Assembly (NCBI GenBank): GCA_020859685.1
Contig: JAJBVT010000100.1
Location: 24,217-88,216, forward strand
Origin: Rikenellaceae bacterium
GTDB taxonomy: Bacteria > Bacteroidota > Bacteroidia > Bacteroidales > Rikenellaceae
DNA: 64,000 nucleotides
Direction of reading: 5' to 3'
Part shown: positions 1 to 9,086 of the stretch, piece after piece
Numbering within the stretch: the first letter of the stretch is position 1
Layout of the letters: each line of letters starts with the position of its first letter
Notes under the pieces: generated by a model
What the model saw: the letters and a program-made list of their open reading frames with translations, nothing else
What the model was told of the DNA's origin: nothing
Database searches by the model: none
Position numbers and translations under genes: made by a program

Positions 1-40
1 ACCGAAGGGTGTAAAACAGCATCTTCCGCTGGTTATTATA

Positions 41-136
41 AAGAAGATTCTTCTCTTACGCTCAGAATGACAGGTATTACAAGAATTATTTTGGAGAAGC
101 CGATGGCGTGCCAAGCCCGCGGCGTGCGAAGAATCT
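41..136. repeat. Imperfect palindromic intergenic repeat
   Basis: The arms AGATTCTTC (45-53) and GAAGAATCT (128-136) are perfect 9-bp inverted copies, and the bases inside continue the pairing imperfectly. The 5' half runs on into CGCTCAGAATGACA. The stretch lies downstream of proB and contains no convincing gene. Segments like this are known as dispersed intergenic repeats in gut bacteria, but only one copy is in this window, so the dispersed nature is inferred. The rest of 1-208 shows nothing else. Confidence 0.4.
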
Positions 137-208
137 ACTCTTATTAAATGCGAGAGCAACAGAAAGAATACACTTCTCACCCCGGAATGGAAATGAATCG
201 AAACCTTC

Positions 209-1318
209 TCACTTCACCGGTTTTACCGGTTCAAGGAACATATAATCGTAATGGATCAGCGGGCGGCCGCCCTTTTGCCCGGCACATGCGCGGGCCGTGG
301 AACTGTCCGCCGATATACGCCCGACACCTATCGTCCGGCCGTCGGGGGCCACGATATCCACTATATCGTCCTTCTCGAAGTCACCGTCCACCGCCGTCAC
401 ACCTACCGGCAGCAGGCTCACGGCCATCGGACCCCGCAGTGCCTCGTATGCCCCGTCGTTGAGATGCACTGCCCCCTTGCTGAAACCGTCGCTGTGGGCT
501 ATCCACTTCTTTACACCCGACAGACGGCGCTCGGCAGGCAGGAAACGGGTGCACGGCACCCCGGGGTCGCCCGAGAGCACCGCGGCCAGTATACCTTCCC
601 TTTTACCGTTGGCGATAATCACCTCGGCACCCTCGGCGGCCACCTTCCGCGCCGTGCGGCTCTTGGTAAGCATTCCGCCCCGGCCGAACTGTGAGCGGGT
701 TGCCGAGATATGCTCCGAAAGGTCGGCATCCGACGGGCGCACCTCACGGATAAGGTTGCAGCCGCCCGCCGCAGGGTCACCGTCGTACACGCCGTCGACG
801 TTGGTCAGCAGGACCAGCGCCCCGGCATCCATCATGGCAGTGACGATGCCCGACAGCTCGTCGTTGTCGGTAAACATCAGCCCGGTTATGGATATGGTAT
901 CGTTCTCGTTTACAATCGGTATGACCCCGCTGCGGAGCATCACCGTCATACAGTTCTTCTGGTTCAGGTAGTGTTCGCGTGTGGAGAGCGACTCCTTTGT
1001 GGTAAGCACCTGCCCGCAGGTGATGCCCCAGTCACGGAACATATCGTAATAGCGGTTTATCAGCTTGGCCTGCCCCACGGCCGAGAATAACTGGCGGGAC
1101 GACACGGTGTCCAGCCGCCCGCAGCGGCCGTGCAGCTCCCCGCGGCCCGAGGCCACCGCCCCGGACGACACCACTACAACCTCTGTACCCGAGCGGTACA
1201 GGTCGGCAATCTGGTCCACCAGCGAGGACATCCGGGTAACGTCCAGAGTCCCGTCCGGCCGGGACAGCACGTTACTGCCTATCTTGACGACGACTCGTCC
1301 GTATTTTGTTTTCTCCAT
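209..1318 (-). CDS. proB: Glutamate 5-kinase
   Basis: Phosphorylates L-glutamate to glutamyl-5-phosphate, the first step of proline synthesis, in the cytoplasm. The 369-aa protein has an amino-acid-kinase domain with the nucleotide-binding stretch VVVKIGSN (residues 9-16), NENDTIS (137-143) and FTDNDEL (149-155). A C-terminal region from about residue 270 resembles the PUA domain of long ProB proteins, so the length suits the two-domain form. It lies 33 bp downstream of proC on the same strand, so the two probably share a transcript. The usual partner proA is not in the window. Confidence 0.95.
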   Translation of the reverse strand: MEKTKYGRVVVKIGSNVLSRPDGTLDVTRMSSLVDQIADLYRSGTEVVVVSSGAVASGRGELHGRCGRLDTVSSRQLFSAVGQAKLINRYYDMFRDWGITCGQVLTTKESLSTREHYLNQKNCMTVMLRSGVIPIVNENDTISITGLMFTDNDELSGIVTAMMDAGALVLLTNVDGVYDGDPAAGGCNLIREVRPSDADLSEHISATRSQFGRGGMLTKSRTARKVAAEGAEVIIANGKREGILAAVLSGDPGVPCTRFLPAERRLSGVKKWIAHSDGFSKGAVHLNDGAYEALRGPMAVSLLPVGVTAVDGDFEKDDIVDIVAPDGRTIGVGRISADSSTARACAGQKGGRPLIHYDYMFLEPVKPVK

Positions 1319-1351
1319 CAGTTTCGGGTTACGGGGCGATATCCCCGTGCG

Positions 1352-2143
1352 TTATTTAGTGGCTTCGAGCCCCCTGATAACGGCCTGCGAAAAGCCTGCA
1401 TCCTCCATAGCCGCCAACCCTTTGAGCGTAATACCCCCCGGGGTGGTGACCTTGTCTATTTCCGCTTTTGGCAGCGAGCTGTTATGCTCCAGCATAGCCA
1501 CCGCACCGTCCACCGTCGCCAGGACAATCTCCAGGGCCATTTCCGCAGGCAGGCCCAACGTTACTCCGCCTTCGGTGGCAGCCTCGATATATTTATAGGC
1601 ATAGGCTATACCCGACGAAGACAGCGCAGTAACGGCCTGCATCTGGTTCTCACCCACATTGAATACCTTACCCAGCGGTGCGAACAGCGTGTGCACCGGG
1701 ATATCCTGCTCGGCGGTCGAATTGAACGAAGCGATAAAAGTCACGCTGCGGCCTATCGAAATGGCCGTATTCGGTATAACCCGGTAGAGAGCCGGACCGC
1801 CGAACCGGTCGGCACCGATAAATCGGGCGAGGTCCGAGAACGGCACCCCCGCGGCTATGGACACCACCGACTGGTTCTGCCGGTCCACGAAACCCGATAT
1901 CCCGCGGAGCACCTCTTCGATAAGCCACGGTTTGACGGCCACAACGATAATATCGGCTCCGGGAATCCCTTTGGAATTATCGTCGAAGTAGTTGACCTTC
2001 CACCCTTCCGTGGCGAGTTGTTTGACAAACCCATCACTCGGGTCACATATAGTAACATCCCCGGCATCGACCGTACCCGACACCAACGCACCGCGGGCTA
2101 TCGCCCCGCCCATATTACCGGCCCCTATTACCGTTAATTTCAT
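1352..2143 (-). CDS. proC: Pyrroline-5-carboxylate reductase
   Basis: Reduces pyrroline-5-carboxylate to proline with NAD(P)H, the last step of proline synthesis. The 263-aa protein starts with a Rossmann motif GAGNMGG (residues 7-13). Its C-terminal half has the conserved SSSGIAYAY and TTPGGIT segments of the family's helical dimerisation domain. It is the first gene of a proC-proB pair. The ATG at 2143 follows an AT-rich leader carrying a phylum-type -7 box. Confidence 0.95.
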   Translation of the reverse strand: MKLTVIGAGNMGGAIARGALVSGTVDAGDVTICDPSDGFVKQLATEGWKVNYFDDNSKGIPGADIIVVAVKPWLIEEVLRGISGFVDRQNQSVVSIAAGVPFSDLARFIGADRFGGPALYRVIPNTAISIGRSVTFIASFNSTAEQDIPVHTLFAPLGKVFNVGENQMQAVTALSSSGIAYAYKYIEAATEGGVTLGLPAEMALEIVLATVDGAVAMLEHNSSLPKAEIDKVTTPGGITLKGLAAMEDAGFSQAVIRGLEATK

Positions 2144-2157
2144 AATTGAAAATTTTT

Positions 2158-2165
2158 CAAATTTA
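2158..2165 (-). promoter_or_regulatory. Candidate -7 box for proC-proB
   Basis: On the minus strand this reads TAAATTTG, matching the Bacteroidota -7 consensus TAnnTTTG. It sits 15 bases before the proC ATG, so the leader would be only about 8 nt. The nearest upstream TTTG is only about 12 bases away, closer than usual, so this is a weak call. Confidence 0.3.
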
Positions 2166-2281
2166 ATAAAAATCTAACAAAACTTTAAATTTCCTACCCC
2201 TGTCACTCCCCGACGCATTATACATAAAATTTCATGCCACACCTCCAAAGGCATTTTCGCCGGGATATATATTTGTTATCC

Positions 2282-2542
2282 AATTGAATGCGTTAAGGCC
2301 AGCACGGTTGGACTTCGTAAAATAAGCCGCTGCCCGCATATTAATAATACAGCGGGTTGGTATATTTATAGTGCGGAAAGCGGAACCGGGCGGCTTTTGC
2401 GGTATAAAGTACCGTAAAAGTAAATGCTCCGGCGTATTCCGGTTATCAGCTGAAGTTAAATAAATCGGTATGTTGGAAAAGGTTAAGGATTTCCGGCATC
2501 ATCCGGGAGCGGGGCGGTGCCATCTGCCCGCTCCTGTTTTAT
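2282..2542 (+). ncRNA. Possible non-coding transcript in the proC/DPP11 gap
   Basis: The 609-bp gap between proC and the peptidase gene holds no credible coding region. On the plus strand it has a -7-like TATATTTG at 2268-2275 and a good intrinsic terminator ending near 2542, which would define an RNA of about 260 nt. No clear -33 element is visible, and I could not assign a family or a long closing helix. Local hairpins are present (for example CGGTA/TACCG around 2400). The rest of the gap, 2543-2700, has several short GC-rich inverted repeats and nothing else I can name. Confidence 0.25.
2506..2542 (+). terminator. Intrinsic terminator in intergenic gap
   Basis: GGAGCGGG (2506-2513) pairs with CCCGCTCC (2527-2534) and is followed by TGTTTTAT. 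No plus-strand gene precedes it, which is why an RNA gene is suspected upstream. Confidence 0.5.
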
Positions 2543-2699
2543 TATACAGTAAACGGCCGTAAGGCCGTATTTCCTGTTTTACAATATGAGTGGTACCGGA
2601 CCGGATACCGTTAAGCCGTGACCGTACAGGTGGGCCGCACCGGCCGGTGTGACCGGGTATCCTGCCGGAGCTGGTTTAACGGTAATCAGCATCTACCAA

Positions 2700-2733
2700 A
2701 AGCAAGGGCAGGGGCCATGTACGGCCCCTGCCC
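2700..2733 (-). terminator. Terminator of the DPP11-type peptidase gene
   Basis: A perfect 11-bp stem, GGGCAGGGGCC (2706-2716) with GGCCCCTGCCC (2723-2733), lies 20 bp beyond the peptidase stop. On the minus strand it is followed by a T-rich run, TTGCTTTTGG. Confidence 0.65.
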
Positions 2734-2752
2734 CAATGTATCCGATAACCGA

Positions 2753-4864
2753 TTAGCGCAGGTCCATCTCTTCGAACAGGTACGAGGCTCCGCCCAATTT
2801 ATCGACGATAAATAGCAAGTAACGGATATCGAGCGAAATGTTGCGGCACATTACCGGGTCGAACTCGATATCGCTCATAGTGCTTAGCCATGTCCGGTCG
2901 AAGTTCACGCCCACCAGTTCTCCGTCGGCGTTTATTACAGGGCTTCCGGAGTTACCGCCCGTAGTATGATTGTCGGCAAGGAAGCAGACGGGCACCGTGC
3001 CGCCGGTTTCCCAGCGGCCGTAATCGTCTGCGGTAAATAGCTCGCGAACCCGGTCGTTGAGATAGTAATCCCCGTTACCGGTCCGGTTCTTGGCCAGTAT
3101 ACCGTCCACCGTCGAGACGTGGCCGTGCCATACCGCATCTTCGGGCGAATATCCCCCTACCCGGCCGTAAGCCACCCGGAGCGTAAGGTTGGCGTCCGGG
3201 AACAGGTCGCCCGCATCCCCTCCGGCCTCGCTGAACTCTATCAGCCCGCGTACCCATGTACGGTAGAGGGCGTCCAGCTCCTTGTTGTACCGGTCATACG
3301 GCTCGGCGATACTCTCCTTATAAAACGAATCGAAGTCGCGGTAAATTTGCATCGCGTAGTCGTTATCACGGAATTCGGCCCACGACACGGAATCGGCCAG
3401 CGCAGCTTCGACCGCCGCCCTGTCGAGCAGCCTCGTATCGCCGTACAACTTCTCGAGGAAAACATCCGTATCGACGCCCATCCTCGAAAGACGGTACAGC
3501 GACGAGGGCCTGAACTCGTTACGGTTCATCGCATCCAGATAACTCTCCACGAGGAACCGCGCGGAGGTAACGTCTATATCCATGTCGTAATCGGCATAGA
3601 AATTATCGAACGCCGCCGGAAGCGGCTCCCCGGGCTTAACGGTAGGCCCGTCCAGCAGGGCGGCAAAACCTATTATCTCTATAACTTTCAGGGTCTCGTT
3701 GTAATAGTCCCGCGCAATGGCGTACGGAAACATCGCCTCGTATATCTCACTCATTTTCCGGGTCAGGCCCTCGTATTCCGGTTTACCGGCGGCCCACTCC
3801 TCGAAAGCCCGCTCGAGTGCCTGCTTCCGGGCAATGGTCCCGAGCCTTTCGAGCCCGAGACTCTCGCCCTGCCACTTTTTCCAGGCATTGGCGATTCCCG
3901 AGTGTTTAGCCGCATAGGCAATGCGGACGGCCTCCGAGTCGTTCCAATAGCTTTCGATGATTTCGAGCCGCTTGGTACGCAGGCCTATTTTCACCGGGTT
4001 GGAATGGTTCAGAATATAATCCACCGCATCCGATGTGATAAACTGCATGGTGGTTCCGGGGAAGCCGTAGACCATCGTGAAATCACCCTCAGACACACCT
4101 TTGGTCGATACGGGAAAATATTTCTTCGGAACATACGGCACATTGTCCGGGCTGTAAGGCGCGGGTTTGTTGTCCGGTCCGGCATATATACGGAACAGCG
4201 AAAAGTCGCCTGTGTGGCGGGGCCACATCCAGTTGTCGGTATCGCCGCCGAACTTGCCAACCGACGAGGGCGGAGCGCCCACCAGCCTCACGTCTTCGAA
4301 CACCTCGTTTACATAGAGGTAATACTGGTTGCCGTAGTAGAACTTCGAGACCGCGGCCTTGTAATGGGTGCCGTCCACGGCCTCGGCCTTGACGGCATCC
4401 TCGTTCGCCTTAATCACCGCGTCCCGCTCCGGGCCGTCCTCCAGCCCCTCCGTTCCGGCCAGTATCCGGTCCGTAACATCCTCCATCCGGACAAGAAAGG
4501 TCACGGTCAATCCCGTGTTGGGAAGTTCCTCCGAGCGGTCCATTGCCCAGAAGCCGTTTTCGAGATAGTTGTGCTCGACGGTGCTGTGGCGCTGAATCTG
4601 GCTGTAACCGCAATGGTGGTTGGTAACGAGTAGACCCTCGGGTGAAATCAGCTCGCCTGTACACCCCCGTCCGAACAGCACGATGGCGTCCTTCATCGAG
4701 GCGTTGTTGATATCGTAAATATCCGAGGCCTCGAGCCGGAAGCCTTTGGCCTTCATATCCTCAATCCGGTCGCCTATCAGGCTCGGGAGCCACATCCCCT
4801 CGTCGGCCCTCGCCCCGGACAGGGTCATCAGCAATGCCGCTACGGCAATTATAATTTTTTTCAT
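2753..4864 (-). CDS. Family S46 dipeptidyl peptidase, DPP11-like
   Basis: A periplasmic serine exopeptidase that removes N-terminal dipeptides. I start it at 4864, which gives 703 aa with a clean signal peptide (MKKIIIAVAALLMTLSGARA); a longer reading to 5029 would run into the maf gene. The TNHHC motif places the catalytic His near residue 84, and GGNSGSP places the nucleophile Ser at 639. Eighteen residues after that Ser, in NFDRTW, is Arg657. In characterised enzymes Arg at this spacing marks DPP11 (Asp/Glu at P1), whereas DPP7 has Gly, so acidic specificity is inferred. The length matches the family (about 700-720 aa). A strong terminator follows. Confidence 0.93.
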   Translation of the reverse strand: MKKIIIAVAALLMTLSGARADEGMWLPSLIGDRIEDMKAKGFRLEASDIYDINNASMKDAIVLFGRGCTGELISPEGLLVTNHHCGYSQIQRHSTVEHNYLENGFWAMDRSEELPNTGLTVTFLVRMEDVTDRILAGTEGLEDGPERDAVIKANEDAVKAEAVDGTHYKAAVSKFYYGNQYYLYVNEVFEDVRLVGAPPSSVGKFGGDTDNWMWPRHTGDFSLFRIYAGPDNKPAPYSPDNVPYVPKKYFPVSTKGVSEGDFTMVYGFPGTTMQFITSDAVDYILNHSNPVKIGLRTKRLEIIESYWNDSEAVRIAYAAKHSGIANAWKKWQGESLGLERLGTIARKQALERAFEEWAAGKPEYEGLTRKMSEIYEAMFPYAIARDYYNETLKVIEIIGFAALLDGPTVKPGEPLPAAFDNFYADYDMDIDVTSARFLVESYLDAMNRNEFRPSSLYRLSRMGVDTDVFLEKLYGDTRLLDRAAVEAALADSVSWAEFRDNDYAMQIYRDFDSFYKESIAEPYDRYNKELDALYRTWVRGLIEFSEAGGDAGDLFPDANLTLRVAYGRVGGYSPEDAVWHGHVSTVDGILAKNRTGNGDYYLNDRVRELFTADDYGRWETGGTVPVCFLADNHTTGGNSGSPVINADGELVGVNFDRTWLSTMSDIEFDPVMCRNISLDIRYLLFIVDKLGGASYLFEEMDLR

Positions 4865-4908
4865 AATATTGCGCATGTTACGTTTCAGTGTCGGAAGGGT
4901 ACCGGACC

Positions 4909-5517
4909 CTACCCCATCATATAGTCGTCGATAAACTTCTCGAGGTTCACATACAGCGACTGTATCGGCAGGCCCATCACGTTGTAGAACGAACCCTCGA
5001 TACGGCCTATACCGATATAACCTATCCACTCCTGTATGCCGTAAGCACCGGCTTTGTCCAGCGGCAGGTAGTTATCCACATAGAACTCTATCTCGTCGTC
5101 CCTCAACCGGCGGAACCAGACGTCGGACTTGACCGAGAAGCACTCCATCGCCTTGTTACTGCGTATTACCACCCCGGTAATAACCGTATGTCTGCACCCC
5201 GAAAGACGGCAGAGCATAGAGACGGCCTCCTCTTTGCCGGCGGGCTTACCGAGTATCTCGTTGTCCAACACAACTATCGTGTCCGCCGTGATTATTATAT
5301 CGTCCGGCCCCAGTTTATGGGGATAGGCGGCAGATTTCAATTTGGCAAGGTAAGCGGGAACCTCCGCCGGAGTCAGTTCTTCGGGGTAGACCTCCTCGGT
5401 ATCGAAATCGTCCGCAAGTTCGAACCGCAGGCCGCATCCCGCAAGCAGTTCCCTGCGGCGCGGCGACCGGCTGGCCAGTATAAGCCTCTTTCCTTCGAGT
5501 TTATCCTTTAACAGCAT
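4909..5517 (-). CDS. maf: Maf-family nucleotide pyrophosphatase
   Basis: A house-cleaning nucleoside triphosphate pyrophosphatase; the family hydrolyses dTTP/UTP or modified nucleotides. The 202-aa protein carries the N-terminal signature ASRSPRRREL (residues 15-24), the catalytic Asp in TADTIVV (about residue 79) and a C-terminal GAYGIQEW segment typical of the YhdE-like branch. It lies 18 bp after the SDR gene on the same strand and 44 bp before the peptidase, so co-transcription with both is plausible. Confidence 0.92.
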   Translation of the reverse strand: MLLKDKLEGKRLILASRSPRRRELLAGCGLRFELADDFDTEEVYPEELTPAEVPAYLAKLKSAAYPHKLGPDDIIITADTIVVLDNEILGKPAGKEEAVSMLCRLSGCRHTVITGVVIRSNKAMECFSVKSDVWFRRLRDDEIEFYVDNYLPLDKAGAYGIQEWIGYIGIGRIEGSFYNVMGLPIQSLYVNLEKFIDDYMMG

Positions 5518-5535
5518 AGTATTATTATATAGTTT

Positions 5536-6273
5536 TTACATCCTTTCATACAACCTGCGGGGAAGAATCTTCAGCAGCATCCCCACAATGGCCCACCTGC
5601 GGGAGACATAGCAGACCTTCCGGCGGAAATTGACCGATTCCACAACCAGCTCCGCAGCCCTGTACGGCTCCGATATCCAGAAATGGCCTTCGCCCTTCAT
5701 CATATCGGTGCGCACCGAGCCGGGCCGGATATCCGTAACCGTTACCTTGCTCTTGTCTCTGCGGGCCTTCTGCCGGAGACCTTCCAGGTAGTTTATCTGA
5801 TAGGCCTTCGACGCCGCGTAGGCCGGTGCGCCGCGGCTGCCGCGCAGCCCCATCACCGAAGTGACCGCCGCAAGGCTGCCCCCGCCGCGGACCTCCAGGT
5901 AATTATAAGCGTACCCCACAATGCGCGTGAACGCCTCCACGTTTAGTTTCACCGTCTCCAGCTCCACCGCCTCGTCCAGAGTTTCGTTCACCTCGCCCGT
6001 CCCGCTGCAAACCACAATCAGCTCCACATCGCCGAGCGTGTTGATAAGGCAGCCCAGCTCGTTTAAAGCGTCCTCGTCCGTGGCTTCGAACACGGCAATC
6101 TCGAACCGGTCCGGGTTCACCTGCGCGGTGTCCTCGAGCATCAGGCCGCGGCGGCCCGTGATACCCACCTTCGAATAAGTACCCACATTGGCCAACAGCC
6201 GCGCCGTCTCCCTTCCGATACCGGAAGATGCCCCTATTACGATTGCACCCGGTTTCACCGTCGTTTTACCCAT
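5536..6273 (-). CDS. Short-chain dehydrogenase/reductase
   Basis: An NAD(P)-dependent oxidoreductase of unknown substrate. The 245-aa protein has the cofactor motif GASSGIG (residues 14-20), the catalytic Ser near 139 and YAASK with Tyr152 and Lys156. The C-terminus is basic (LPRRLYERM). It lies just upstream of maf. The family assignment is firm; the substrate cannot be read from the sequence. Confidence 0.88.
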   Translation of the reverse strand: MGKTTVKPGAIVIGASSGIGRETARLLANVGTYSKVGITGRRGLMLEDTAQVNPDRFEIAVFEATDEDALNELGCLINTLGDVELIVVCSGTGEVNETLDEAVELETVKLNVEAFTRIVGYAYNYLEVRGGGSLAAVTSVMGLRGSRGAPAYAASKAYQINYLEGLRQKARRDKSKVTVTDIRPGSVRTDMMKGEGHFWISEPYRAAELVVESVNFRRKVCYVSRRWAIVGMLLKILPRRLYERM

Positions 6274-6431
6274 TTCTGTACTTGATGCGCCAAGATAATT
6301 ATTTCTGCCCGGCCTTTCAAATTTTTTTCCGGGGGTTTACCGGACTTTAACCGGGAATGTACTGCCGGTCGATATGGGCGAATAGTCGCCCTTTGTCGCC
6401 CCTTCTGGTTATATGTATTTCAGAGCTGTAC

Positions 6432-7055
6432 CTATTTAATATCGAAATCGAACAGTTTGCGTCCGCAGAGCGAAGCCTCCAGACGGTCGCCGATTGAGAC
6501 CGGTCCGACCCCGACCGGAGTTCCGGTAAACAGCAGGTCGCCTATCTTGAGTGTAACGAACTGCGATACGTATGATATCACCCGGTCCACACCGAATATC
6601 ATCTGCGAGGTGTCGCCCCGCTGGCGGACCTCCCCGTTAAGTCTCATTTCGAACCGGAGTTTCTGTATATCCCCGCCCAGCTCGGAGAGCCGGATAAATT
6701 CCGGCGACACGGCGGCCGACCGGTCGAATCCCTTGCATATCTCCCACGGCAGGCCGCGGGCTATACAGTCGCGCTGTATATCGCGGGCCGTGAAGTCTAT
6801 TCCCAGCCCCACCTCCTCGTAACAGCGGTGGGCGAATTTTTCTTCAATGGCCTTTACTACGCGGGTTATCTTCACTACCAGCTCGGTCTCGTAATGTACC
6901 TCACGGCTGAACGAGGGAATGTAGAACGGGTCGTTGTTGCGCAGCAGTGCCGTATCGGGTTTTATAAAGAACTGCGGCACGGCGGGTATTTCCCGCGTAT
7001 TGTCCAGCTCCTTTATATGCTCGCTGTAATTGCGGCCTATACAGACTATTTTCAT
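6432..7055 (-). CDS. Fumarylacetoacetate hydrolase family protein
   Basis: A short (207 aa), single-domain FAH-fold enzyme resembling acylpyruvases and oxaloacetate decarboxylases. It opens with KIVCIGRNY and shows the metal-binding acidic set: Glu56 and Glu58 in HYETEL and Asp87 in GIDFTARD. The LLFTGTPVGVGP segment near the C-terminus is also typical. It lies between lpxB and the SDR gene on the same strand, separated by gaps of about 110 and 160 bp, so it may have its own promoter. The physiological substrate is not evident. Confidence 0.88.
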   Translation of the reverse strand: MKIVCIGRNYSEHIKELDNTREIPAVPQFFIKPDTALLRNNDPFYIPSFSREVHYETELVVKITRVVKAIEEKFAHRCYEEVGLGIDFTARDIQRDCIARGLPWEICKGFDRSAAVSPEFIRLSELGGDIQKLRFEMRLNGEVRQRGDTSQMIFGVDRVISYVSQFVTLKIGDLLFTGTPVGVGPVSIGDRLEASLCGRKLFDFDIK

Positions 7056-7163
7056 TTCGATTAATTGAAGTAATTGTATACATACTTACTGACAATACGT
7101 CTTCAAAGCAGAACGTACGTACCGCCGGGGGCGGGTGGCGGCCAGATGAAAAGTGTAATCGCC

Positions 7164-8318
7164 TTATCTTTTCCTCTCCCCACCCATAATAGCGGTCAGT
7201 TCCGATACCATCCGCGCACCGAACCGGTCCGATGCCCCGGGGCCTCCCACGAGGCGCGACAGTTCGGCAAACTCCTCGAGCATCCTGCCCCGCTTCCCAC
7301 CTCCGGGAAGCACGGCGCGTAACTCCTCGCCGGCTTTGTCGAGCGTCATATCCTGCTGAATAAGTTCGCGAACGACCTCGCGGCCCATTATCAGGTTCAC
7401 CAGCGAAATATATTTAATCTTAACCAGGAACCTGCCGATAAATACCGACAGCGCGTCTTTGCGGTAGCAGACCACCTTGGGGACGTTCATCAGGGCGGTT
7501 TCGAGCGTCGCCGTCCCCGAGCAGACTACCGCCGCGTCGCTGTATGCCAGCAGCGGATATGTCGCCCCGGTTACAAAGCCTACACCGGTGCCTTCCAGCA
7601 TACGGTCGTACAGACCGCGGTCCAGCCAGTCCACCCCCGCGACCACGAACCTGTGGTCCGGGAAACGCAGAGAAAGTTTCGCCATAAACGGCAGATTGTA
7701 CTCTATCTCGCTCCGGCGGCTACCGGCCAGCAGGGCCACCAAAGGCTTGTCGCCCGGAATGCCGTGCCTTGCAAAGAACTCCTCCCGCGACGGCAATGCC
7801 GCCCGCTGTGCGGCTACCACATCGGCCAACGGATTCCCTTCGAATATCGCATCGATTCCTTTGCGGGCAAAATATTCGACCTCGAACGGAAAGATAATAA
7901 ACAGCCGGTCCACAAACCTGCGTATCTTCTCCACCCGCGACTCCTTCCATGCCCACACCTTGGGCGAGATGTAATAGAACACCGGGTACCCCTTACCGTG
8001 CGCATACTCGGCAATCCGGAAATTGAAACCGGGGTAGTCTATCAGTATCACCGCATCGGGCCGGTAATCGTCGATGTCCCGCTTGCACTCGCCTATCTGC
8101 CGGAGGATTTCGGGCAGGTGCCGCACCACCTCCGCAAGCCCGAAAAAGGAGGCCGTTTTATAGTGCCGCGCGAGGTTCTCCACCCCGCCGACAGCGGCCA
8201 TACGGTCGCCGCCCCAGAAACGGAACACGGCATCCGGGTCGGCCTTCAGAATCCCCGCCATAAGGTTCGCCCCATGCAAGTCACCCGAGGCCTCCCCCGC
8301 TATCAGATAATATCTCAT
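7164..8318 (-). CDS. lpxB: Lipid-A-disaccharide synthase
   Basis: Joins UDP-2,3-diacylglucosamine and lipid X into the lipid A disaccharide, at the inner face of the cytoplasmic membrane. The 384-aa protein has the hallmark GEASGDLHGANLM near the N-terminus (residues 8-20), YYISPKVWAWKESR in the middle and CSGTATLETAL in the second Rossmann-like half. It starts 19 bp after trmD ends, so the two are probably co-transcribed. Confidence 0.96.
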   Translation of the reverse strand: MRYYLIAGEASGDLHGANLMAGILKADPDAVFRFWGGDRMAAVGGVENLARHYKTASFFGLAEVVRHLPEILRQIGECKRDIDDYRPDAVILIDYPGFNFRIAEYAHGKGYPVFYYISPKVWAWKESRVEKIRRFVDRLFIIFPFEVEYFARKGIDAIFEGNPLADVVAAQRAALPSREEFFARHGIPGDKPLVALLAGSRRSEIEYNLPFMAKLSLRFPDHRFVVAGVDWLDRGLYDRMLEGTGVGFVTGATYPLLAYSDAAVVCSGTATLETALMNVPKVVCYRKDALSVFIGRFLVKIKYISLVNLIMGREVVRELIQQDMTLDKAGEELRAVLPGGGKRGRMLEEFAELSRLVGGPGASDRFGARMVSELTAIMGGERKR

Positions 8319-8337
8319 TTAGATGAATTTCGATTAA

Positions 8338-9018
8338 TCACGTCTCCCCGAGCAGGTCCGGGCGCAGCAGGCGTGTCCGCTCGAGAGCCTGCTCCTCGCG
8401 CCACTTCTCTATTTCGGCGAAATTGCCCGACAACAGTACGTCGGGCACCTTCCAGCCGTTAAATTCGGCCGGGCGGGTGTAGACCGGCGGGGCGAGCAGT
8501 CCGTCCTGGAAACTGTCGGTGAGGGCCGAAGCCTCGTCGCCGATGGCTCCCGGGATTATCCGCACCACACTGTCGGCGATGACGGCCGCGGCCAGTTCGC
8601 CGCCCGTCAGAACGTAGTCGCCTATGGATATCTCGCGGGTTACAAGATGCTCCCGGATACGATGGTCGAGACCTTTGTAGTGGCCGCACAGTATGATTAT
8701 ATTGCCGAGCGTGGAGAGGCGGTTGGCTTCGCGCTGGTCGTAGCGCACACCGTCCGGCGAGGTGTATATCACCTCGTCGTATTCCCTCTGGGACTTAAGC
8801 TCCTGAATACATCGGAACACCGGCTCCGGTTTTAGCACCATTCCCGCCTCGCCGCCGAACGGATAGTCGTCCACCTGCCGGTGACGCCCCTCGGCCCAGT
8901 CACGGATATTGTGTACCACAATTTCGGCAAGCCCCTTCTCCTGAGCCCGGCGAAGTATCGACTCGTTCAGGGGGGAGGTCAGCAACTCGGGTACGACCGT
9001 AAGTATATCTATCCTCAT
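8338..9018 (-). CDS. trmD: tRNA (guanine-37-N1)-methyltransferase
   Basis: Methylates G37 of tRNAs reading CNN and related codons, guarding against +1 frameshifting. The 226-aa SPOUT-fold protein contains [10 protein letters not shown] (residues 111-120) and the trefoil-knot SAM-binding loop [11 protein letters not shown] (131-141). In many bacteria trmD sits with rpsP, rimM and rplS; here it is instead followed by lpxB and preceded by a metallo-hydrolase. Confidence 0.96.
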   Translation of the reverse strand: MRIDILTVVPELLTSPLNESILRRAQEKGLAEIVVHNIRDWAEGRHRQVDDYPFGGEAGMVLKPEPVFRCIQELKSQREYDEVIYTSPDGVRYDQREANRLSTLGNIIILCGHYKGLDHRIREHLVTREISIGDYVLTGGELAAAVIADSVVRIIPGAIGDEASALTDSFQDGLLAPPVYTRPAEFNGWKVPDVLLSGNFAEIEKWREEQALERTRLLRPDLLGET

Positions 9019-9086
9019 CGTTTTTTCTTGGTATACAGGGGAAGTAATGCGCGCTCCGGAATTTAAGCCGGTGCGAGGCCCGACGG

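Noticed and set aside
3119..4633. 504-codon open frame on the plus strand opposite the S46 peptidase
   Set aside because: Antisense shadow; the peptidase has all catalytic motifs on the other strand.
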